A program made the translations under genes and the position numbers. Of a stretch of DNA of 24,559 nt, positions 15,635 to 21,800 are shown one piece after another. The notes beneath the pieces were generated by a model, which was not told the DNA's origin, searched no databases, and saw only the letters and a program-made list of their open reading frames with translations. Positions within the stretch are counted from its first letter, which is position 1; each line of letters begins with the position of its first letter. Source of the DNA: CAYGKP01 sp964350605 (GTDB taxonomy: Bacteria; Bacteroidota; Bacteroidia; Cytophagales; JAAEPT01); the NCBI GenBank assembly GCA_964350605.1, contig CAYGKP010000010.1:1-24559 (forward strand). The letters are read 5' to 3'.

Positions 15635-16238
15635 GAAGCAGGGGGGTGTCGTTGAGCGAGGCTTCCAGCTTATCGCCAATCGCAATGGGTCCGACGCCTT
15701 GGGGCGTTCCGGTAAAAATCAAATCGCCGATCTTCAGGTGGAAGAATTTCGAGACGTAGGCCACTATCGCCTCGACCGGGAAGATCATGCCTGTTGCCGC
15801 GCCTTCTTGTTGGCGGTCGCCGTTCTGGTCGAGCGAGATGCGCCACTTGCCCCATTCGCCCGCCTCTTCAATGGGCACAAAAGCCGAGACAGGCGCCGCG
15901 CCGTTGAAGCCTTTCGCAATGGCCCAGGGTTTTCCCTTTGCCTTCGCCTCGTTCTGGAGGTCGCGGGCGGTGAAGTCGATGCCGACGGCCACTGCGTCGA
16001 TGTAACGTCGGGCAAATTGCGTGTCGATGCCTTTGCCTTCCTTGCCAATGCGCAGGACCAGCTCTACTTCGTAATGAATCTCCTTGGTGAACTCGGGGAA
16101 GTAAAAATCGATTGGCCCGCGGTCGCCACGGGTCAGGGCGGTGTCGGCCATCAGGAACACGACGGGTTCCGAGGGAACCGCGCCGCCCATCTCTGCCGCG
16201 TGATCCGCGTAATTGCTGCCAATACCGAAAATCTTCAT
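15618..16238 (-). CDS. Fumarylacetoacetate hydrolase family protein (FAHD1/acylpyruvase-like)
   Basis: 206 residues from ATG 16238, where MKIFGIGSNYADHAAEMGG starts in the usual family way; the open frame to 16319 is spurious. Metal ligands of the FAH fold are seen in EIHYEVELVLRIGK (two Glu) and VGIDFTARDLQ (Asp), with the substrate loop PWAIAKGFNGAAPV and the end FTGTPQGVGPI. Members split or decarboxylate acylpyruvates and oxaloacetate, or act in aromatic degradation; the short length and lack of an N-terminal domain fit the FAHD1-like single-domain group. Overlaps the M23 gene by 17 bases. Nothing in the neighbourhood suggests an aromatic pathway, so the substrate is open. Divergent from the M48 gene. 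Confidence 0.9.
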   Translation of the reverse strand: MKIFGIGSNYADHAAEMGGAVPSEPVVFLMADTALTRGDRGPIDFYFPEFTKEIHYEVELVLRIGKEGKGIDTQFARRYIDAVAVGIDFTARDLQNEAKAKGKPWAIAKGFNGAAPVSAFVPIEEAGEWGKWRISLDQNGDRQQEGAATGMIFPVEAIVAYVSKFFHLKIGDLIFTGTPQGVGPIAIGDKLEASLNDTPLLHVAVK

Positions 16239-16252
16239 TGCCTTTGCTGGTG

Positions 16253-16265
16253 CTTTGTATCTTTC
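16253..16265 (+). promoter_or_regulatory. Promoter-like block CTTTGTATCTTTC
   Basis: TATCTTTC at 16258-16265 matches TAnnTTTG in seven of eight positions; CTTTG precedes it, as at 7952. TTG at 16238-16240 lies 17 bases upstream and could be the -33 element. ATG 16318 of the M48 gene lies about 50 bases past the expected start. Sits in the 79-base spacer to the FAH gene. Confidence 0.5.
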
Positions 16266-16317
16266 CTGCTGGCAAGTTACTCGCATCCGCCTGATCGCCC
16301 AATCCGCCCCATTGCTC

Positions 16318-17112
16318 ATGAAACGCCTGCTCGCGCTCTCCCTGGTTTTCCTCTTGGTTTACGGCTGTAAGAAAGTCCCCATTACGGGACGCACCCAGCT
16401 TAGCCTCATTTCTTCGTCCGAGATGAACGAGATGAGCTTTCAGCAATACGATCAGGTGATCGGCGAAAGCAAACTCTCTTCCAATGCCCAGCAAGCACAG
16501 ATGGTCCAGGACGTGGGCGTTCGCATTCAAGCTGCTGTTGAGAAGTACATGAAGGACAATGGCCTGGAAAAACGCCTGGATGGCTATGCGTGGGAGTTCA
16601 ACTTGATTGACGAGCCGATTGTCAATGCCTGGTGCATGCCCGGGGGCAAGGTGGCCTTCTACACGGGCATTCTTCCGGTTTGTCAGAATGAGGCGGGCAT
16701 TGCCGTGGTCATGGGTCACGAGATTGCCCACGCCATCGCCGAGCACGGTAACGAGCGGATGAGCCAAGGAATGCTCCAGCAGTTTGGCGGTGTGGCCCTC
16801 AGCGTTGCGATGAAGGACAAACCTGCGGCCACCCAGTCGCTCTTCTACCAAGCATACGGCGTGGGGTCGACGGTGGGCTATGCCTTGCCGCACTCGCGTA
16901 AGCAGGAGTCGGAGGCCGACCACTTGGGCCTCATTTTCATGGCAATGGCCGGATATGACCCCAACGAAGCACCAAAGTTTTGGCAGCGCATGTCGGCCGC
17001 AGGCGGCGGAGGAGCCCCAGAGTTTCTTTCGACCCACCCGGCTCACGAAACACGCATTAACGACCTCAACTCGTGGATTCCCGAGGCAATGAAATACTAC
17101 GTGCCTCGCTAG
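16318..17112 (+). CDS. M48-family zinc metallopeptidase, lipoprotein
   Basis: 264 residues from ATG 16318. A lipobox VYGC with Cys17 ends the signal peptide and is followed by KK. The peptidase core has HEIAH (His134, Glu135, His138) and the downstream ESEAD with Glu197 as third zinc ligand, all intact. MPGGKVAFYTGILP before the HExxH is typical of M48 periplasmic lipoproteins such as LoiP/YggG. STHPAHETRINDL near the C-terminus is the usual substrate-cleft end. Function is likely quality control of envelope proteins. A promoter-like block lies about 60 bases upstream; the next gene starts about 115 bases after the stop with its own box, so it is probably a single-gene unit. Confidence 0.93.
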   Translation: MKRLLALSLVFLLVYGCKKVPITGRTQLSLISSSEMNEMSFQQYDQVIGESKLSSNAQQAQMVQDVGVRIQAAVEKYMKDNGLEKRLDGYAWEFNLIDEPIVNAWCMPGGKVAFYTGILPVCQNEAGIAVVMGHEIAHAIAEHGNERMSQGMLQQFGGVALSVAMKDKPAATQSLFYQAYGVGSTVGYALPHSRKQESEADHLGLIFMAMAGYDPNEAPKFWQRMSAAGGGGAPEFLSTHPAHETRINDLNSWIPEAMKYYVPR

Positions 17113-17215
17113 TGGTTACCCAACTGGAACCAAAGAGTATCCACCGCAAACGCTTCAAAAGGCCCGATTCTTGCTGCCTGTGAAGGCATACGCAACATCA
17201 AATGGTCCATACTCG

Positions 17216-17223
17216 TATCTTTG
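17216..17223 (+). promoter_or_regulatory. -7 box TATCTTTG close to the lipoprotein start
   Basis: TATCTTTG is an exact TAnnTTTG match. It ends five bases before ATG 17229, so if functional the mRNA would start at or almost at the start codon. No -33 TTG at the expected distance. The bases also code in the possible upstream extension from ATG 17202. Confidence 0.45.
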
Positions 17224-17228
17224 GCAAC

Positions 17229-17699
17229 ATGGCTACTGCATTTCTTCGCCTCGGGCTGCTTCTGGTGGTCGTTTCCCTCGTGTTCGTTTCTTGTAAAAAG
17301 GACGACGAAAATGAAGTCACGCTTAGCAGTGGCCTGATGACCGGTGGCGGGGCTTTGAAAACCTGGCGCATTGCTGAATTAAGCGATAGCCTCTCCAGCC
17401 TGTTGGACACGAACGCGTGCAGCTTGGACGACCGTTGGACTTTCGAATCCAACAATCAGTACACCATTAGCGAAGGCGCAACCCAGTGCGACCCGCTTGA
17501 TCCGGATCCCATTCAAGAGGGCCTTTTCGGCATCAGTTCGGATCTTTCGACCCTCAAGCTCTTCTTCCCGGCCGGGGGGACTGGCGAGGCCTATTTTTTC
17601 AAGGTTCTCGAAACGTCCGATAACCGCATCCGCTTTGAAGTCCTAGAGGACGATGGCGGACCGGGAACAGGTGTCTACCTGACGCTCGTCGGGGTCTAG
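17229..17699 (+). CDS. Lipocalin-like small lipoprotein, function unknown
   Basis: 156 residues if started at ATG 17229; an ATG at 17202 would add nine residues before the signal. LRLGLLLVVVSLVFVSC is a lipoprotein signal, followed by KKDDENE, an acidic/basic linker common in Bacteroidota. The mature part has the pattern KTWRIAE, DDRWTFESNNQYTISEG, a Cys pair (about 60 and 82) and LKLFFPAGG, which I associate with lipocalin-like domains of Bacteroidota lipoproteins. Ligand unknown. The preceding spacer (17113-17228, 116 bases) shows only the box at 17216. The stop is TAG and lies 16 bases from the converging trans-sulfuration gene stop. A general beta-barrel lipoprotein is the alternative. 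Confidence 0.78.
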   Translation: MATAFLRLGLLLVVVSLVFVSCKKDDENEVTLSSGLMTGGGALKTWRIAELSDSLSSLLDTNACSLDDRWTFESNNQYTISEGATQCDPLDPDPIQEGLFGISSDLSTLKLFFPAGGTGEAYFFKVLETSDNRIRFEVLEDDGGPGTGVYLTLVGV

Positions 17700-17715
17700 C
17701 CCCTTCAAAAACGTT

Positions 17716-18864
17716 CTAGTTCAGCTTTGCGGCCAAATCCGCGATGAGGTCACTCTCTGATTCGATGCCCACCGATAGACGGTAGAGGTCCGGACCAATG
17801 CCGAGTGCTGCGCGTTGTTCCTCAGTGAGCAAGGCGTGAGAGGTTAGGTAGGGCTGGCTAATCGTGCTTTCCACCCCGCCGAGGCTGACGGCTTTTTGAA
17901 TCCAGTTGAGTTCATCCAACCAGGCATCATTCGGCTGCGTGCAGCGAAAGGTCACAATCGCGCCGCCCATGCCGTTCATCTGGCTTTCCACCAGGTGGTA
18001 CTGAGGATGACCTGGTAGACCTGGGTAGCGAACCGACGTGACTTTCTTCATGTCGCCAAGCACCTGGGCGATGGCCAGGGCATTGGCGTTTTGTTGGCGC
18101 ACGCGCAGGCCCAAGGTCTTCAAGCTACGCTCGACCAGCCAGGCGGCTTGCATGTCGAGGGTTGCCCCGAGTGCTGCTGCTTTTTGGTGAATGGGGTCGA
18201 TGTGCCCTTGGCTGCCCAGCACCAAACCAAACATCAAGTCGCTGTGGCCGCCCAAATACTTGGTGCCGCTGTGGATGACCAGGTCAATGCCCAGGTCCAA
18301 GGGACGCTGCAAGACGGGGGTGGCAAAGGTGCTGTCGATGATCGTCACCACGCCGATCTGGCGGGCCCGGCTGGCAATCTCGCGCAGGTCCAACAGTTCG
18401 AGCAGTGGGTTCGAGGGCGACTCGATGAGCATCGCTTTGGTGTTGTCCCGACAGGCGGCAATGAGCGCATCGGCATACGGATCGGCATAGCTGACTTCAA
18501 CGCCCAGACTGGCCAAGTGGTTGTAGGCAAAGGAGTTGCTGCCCCCATACACATCGCGCTGAACCAGCAAGTGATCGCCGGGACCAACCAGTGCCAAGAG
18601 CGTGGCACTGATCGCACCCATGCCCGAGGAAAAGAGCACACCGGCTTCGGCCTGCTCCAACGCGCACATCTTCTCGAGGACGGCCTTCGTGTTGGGCACG
18701 TTGCCGTACCGCGGATAGCCCGGATAAGCACCCTCCTGATAGCTGAACGCCGTCGAGGGGTAGATTGGGGTGTTCACCCCGCCGTGCAGTGGGTCGGCAG
18801 CCGTGCCGGCGTGAACCGCCAGGGTGTCGAGGGAAATGGGTTGGGTCGGATCGGTCTGAGCCAT
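17716..18864 (-). CDS. Trans-sulfuration PLP enzyme (cystathionine gamma-synthase/gamma-lyase family)
   Basis: 382 residues from ATG 18864; a GTG at 18879 is an alternative. Cys/Met metabolism PLP family. The N-terminal LAVHAGTAADPLHGGVNTPI and YPRYGNVPNTKAVLE set the family, then SSGMGAISATLLAL (phosphate site), DSTFATPVLQRPL and SGTKYLGGHSD with the PLP Lys. SLGGVESTISQP matches the usual substrate loop. The choice between cystathionine gamma-synthase (methionine), gamma-lyase (cysteine) and methionine gamma-lyase is not decided by the sequence. Lies 34 bases after the alpha-2-macroglobulin gene, so it could be read from that transcript although the functions are unrelated. Confidence 0.9.
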   Translation of the reverse strand: MAQTDPTQPISLDTLAVHAGTAADPLHGGVNTPIYPSTAFSYQEGAYPGYPRYGNVPNTKAVLEKMCALEQAEAGVLFSSGMGAISATLLALVGPGDHLLVQRDVYGGSNSFAYNHLASLGVEVSYADPYADALIAACRDNTKAMLIESPSNPLLELLDLREIASRARQIGVVTIIDSTFATPVLQRPLDLGIDLVIHSGTKYLGGHSDLMFGLVLGSQGHIDPIHQKAAALGATLDMQAAWLVERSLKTLGLRVRQQNANALAIAQVLGDMKKVTSVRYPGLPGHPQYHLVESQMNGMGGAIVTFRCTQPNDAWLDELNWIQKAVSLGGVESTISQPYLTSHALLTEEQRAALGIGPDLYRLSVGIESESDLIADLAAKLN

Positions 18865-18898
18865 GCGCGAAGCTAGCACCCCCGGCCCAAATTCCCTG

Positions 18899-21800
18899 TT
18901 ACTTGGTTTCCACCGTCAAGCGAATGCCCGCCGAATGCGAGGCAAATTCCGGCGCATACATGCATTGGATCGACGAAATGCCGTTCGAGAAATTCCCCGC
19001 ATGGGTTACGCGCAAGGGGTATTCAAAGACATAGGTGCCTTTCGGAAGGTTGTGGAAGAAGAAGTGCGTGGCCACATCGCGGGTCGATTGGTAGCGCCAC
19101 AGGCCGTCCTGGTACCGATGGCCCGAAAGGGCAATCTCGGGTTCCAGGGTCGCGGCGCGCAGATCCTTGAGGTGGACGAACTCCATGTCGCGGTCGGTGC
19201 GCACGGTGATGCGCACGATGATCCGATCGCCGGGGTTCAGGACGTTCTTCTCGTTGATTCGCGTGAGTTTCGCACCCGTTGGTGAGGGGCGTTCGACCAA
19301 TACTTCACGTTCGAGCGAGAGGGGTGTTTTCGCTGCCGTGATCTTGTCGAGTTGCTCGAAGTATTGCCAGTAGAGTGCGCCCCAGGCCGGGCCTTTGCCC
19401 GTCCGCGCGACGGTTACGTTGCCCATCTCTTCGCTGATCTCCGATCCTTCCCAGACGGTTTTGAAGTAGCCCGTTCCAGCTTGCGGGGTTGCCTCGCGTT
19501 CCTCGGGCGTGAAAGTCTCCTTACCAATGGTGAACTTGACAGTCCCCGTCTCGACCCAATCGCCGCCTTGCAGGAGCAGGGCATAGACCGCTTCGGTGGT
19601 GGACTTGGTGGTCGGCCAGGCGTTGGTCTGCTTGTTTTTGAGCAGCCAGGTGGCCAGGCCGTCGGTCATGGTCGAGTCGCTGGCGATTTCGTAGAACGCC
19701 TCGATCAGGAGGGCCTGGGTTTCCAGCGGCGCGTTGTACCAATAGTAGCCGGGGTTCAGGTCCTTGAAATAGGTCCCGAGTTCCTCATGATAGATCGCCG
19801 ATTCGCGGAAGCCGCGTAGGATCAGGTTGGCGGTCTTCGCGTCCTCCTTGCGGAAGAGGGCCAGCGAAATCATCCCTTGCTGGTAGCGCGCGAAGTTCAT
19901 CCAGTATTTCTGTTCCTGGCGGAAGAAGTAGGCGTAGGCCTCCGCGGACGTGCCCTCGTAGGTCATTTCCGGGTAGAAACTGCGGACATACAGCGAATGG
20001 ATGTCGTCGTAGCCGATCTGCTGGTCGGCTGTGTCGATGCGGCCTTCCTTGTGCAGGCGGAGCAGGTAGTCGTAGCGCGCCCGTACCTCACGATCCAAGT
20101 AGTCCACCCCCAGGCTCATCATGCCCTTGACCTTCGGGTCGTCAAAGATGCGGTCCACGCCGACGTGGCGCAGCTTGCCCAGGCCGCCGATGATGTGGCG
20201 GGTGACGTACTCGCTTTCGGGCAAGCCATCGAACCAGGGCCAGGCACCAGAGGGGTATTGCATCTGGGCCAGCTTGCGGATCGCCAAACCTTCTTCGCGG
20301 GCCATGCGGTCCAGGTCGAAAAGGATGGCGACGCGCTTGTGCCGCTCGGTTTCGTCCTTGGCTTCCAACACCCAGGGGGTTTCTTCCAGCATCACGGCCT
20401 TCAGCTCTTGGTTCTTTTCGAGGTTTGAGAGAAAGGCTTCGGGTTCCAGGTCGCGCCAGGTATCGAACACCTGTTTGATGCGCGGATTTCCGTTCACGAT
20501 GTGTGCGGCCAGCGAGTTCGCGTAGAGACGCGAGAAAGTCTGCTCGGCACACTCGTGGGGGAACTCCATGAGGTAGGGCAGGGCTTGGATGGCCGTCCAG
20601 ACCGGGGCGTTGGTGAACTCCAAGGTCAAGCGGTGGTGGCGCAGGGTCGTCGACTTGTTGTTCACCAGCTTGCTGAAGGTGAACGACTTGGTCTGCGTGC
20701 CGCGAAGGGGCAGGGGCATCGTTTCGGTCACGAGCATGCGGTTGGGCAGGACGGGCAGCATACGCTCCTCACCATCGCGGTGGTTTTCGGTTTCCGCCGT
20801 CAGGCGATAGGTAATCGCACTGCCGCCCTCGGGTACGACCAGCGTCCAGAATACTGCTCGGCTTTGTCCGGCAGGGACTTGAACGCTCGTGTCGCCATCG
20901 ATCAATTGATAGGCACCGCTGATCGGTTTCATGGTTCGCGCATCATAGAGCGACAGCACAACCTCGGCCGACAGGGTGTCTGCCGTCAGGTTGGTGACTT
21001 TGCCCGAGAAGCGAATCGTGTCGCCCTCGCGCAGGAAGCGCGGTGCATTGGCTTGCACCATCAGTTCCTTTTGGGTTTTGACCTTCGCTTGGGTTTGGCC
21101 GACTTTCAGGTCCTTGGTGTGGGCCAGGGCCATGAATTTCCATTCGGTCAAGGCCTCGGGCATGGTGAATTCAATCTCGACTTCGCCTTTCTCGTTGGTG
21201 CGCAATTGGGGTACGAACAGCGCCGTCTCGCGGAAGTCCTTTCGCACGGGGATGTCACCAGTCGCTTCATTGGTTTCGCCGCCGCTTTCACGTGCGTTGA
21301 CCGCTTTGCCGGCTGGCGGTGCAGGTGGTGGTGAGGCATCTTTTTCCTTAAATGCCGCACTGGCGACAGGAGATGGTGATTCGGTCATGGGCGCATCAAC
21401 CTCTTCCACCGCCATGTCCATCATCATTTCGCCTTCACCAAACCCATCCACATCGTCGAAGCCACCTCGACTGCGAGACATGTATCCATAGCCGCCATAG
21501 CGCCCATAGCGGGACAATTCATACAGCAACCCGAGCCAATCCAGGCGATCATAGCTGAACCCATACTCACCGGTCGAGGGGTTCCAATTGATGGTGACCA
21601 AACGGGCGTAGCCGCGCCGCTGGAAGCCACTGTCGTAACTCCAATTTCGTTTCGTCCAGGTATATAACCGGCCACTAAGGCCCCAATAGTGCCCGGTGAA
21701 CACATCGAGCGAGGCATCGTACATCGTCGCCGCCACTTCGGCTGCGAGCTTCGCGCCGTTCGCTCCTTTGACTACTAAGGTCCATTTTTCTTTTTCGCCA

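Noticed and set aside
17113..17228. Possible small gene, RNA or terminator in the 116-base gap after the M48 gene
   Set aside because: I saw only weak pairing (GGTT/AACC near 17114-17131), no T-run and no convincing short frame apart from the extension of the next gene.
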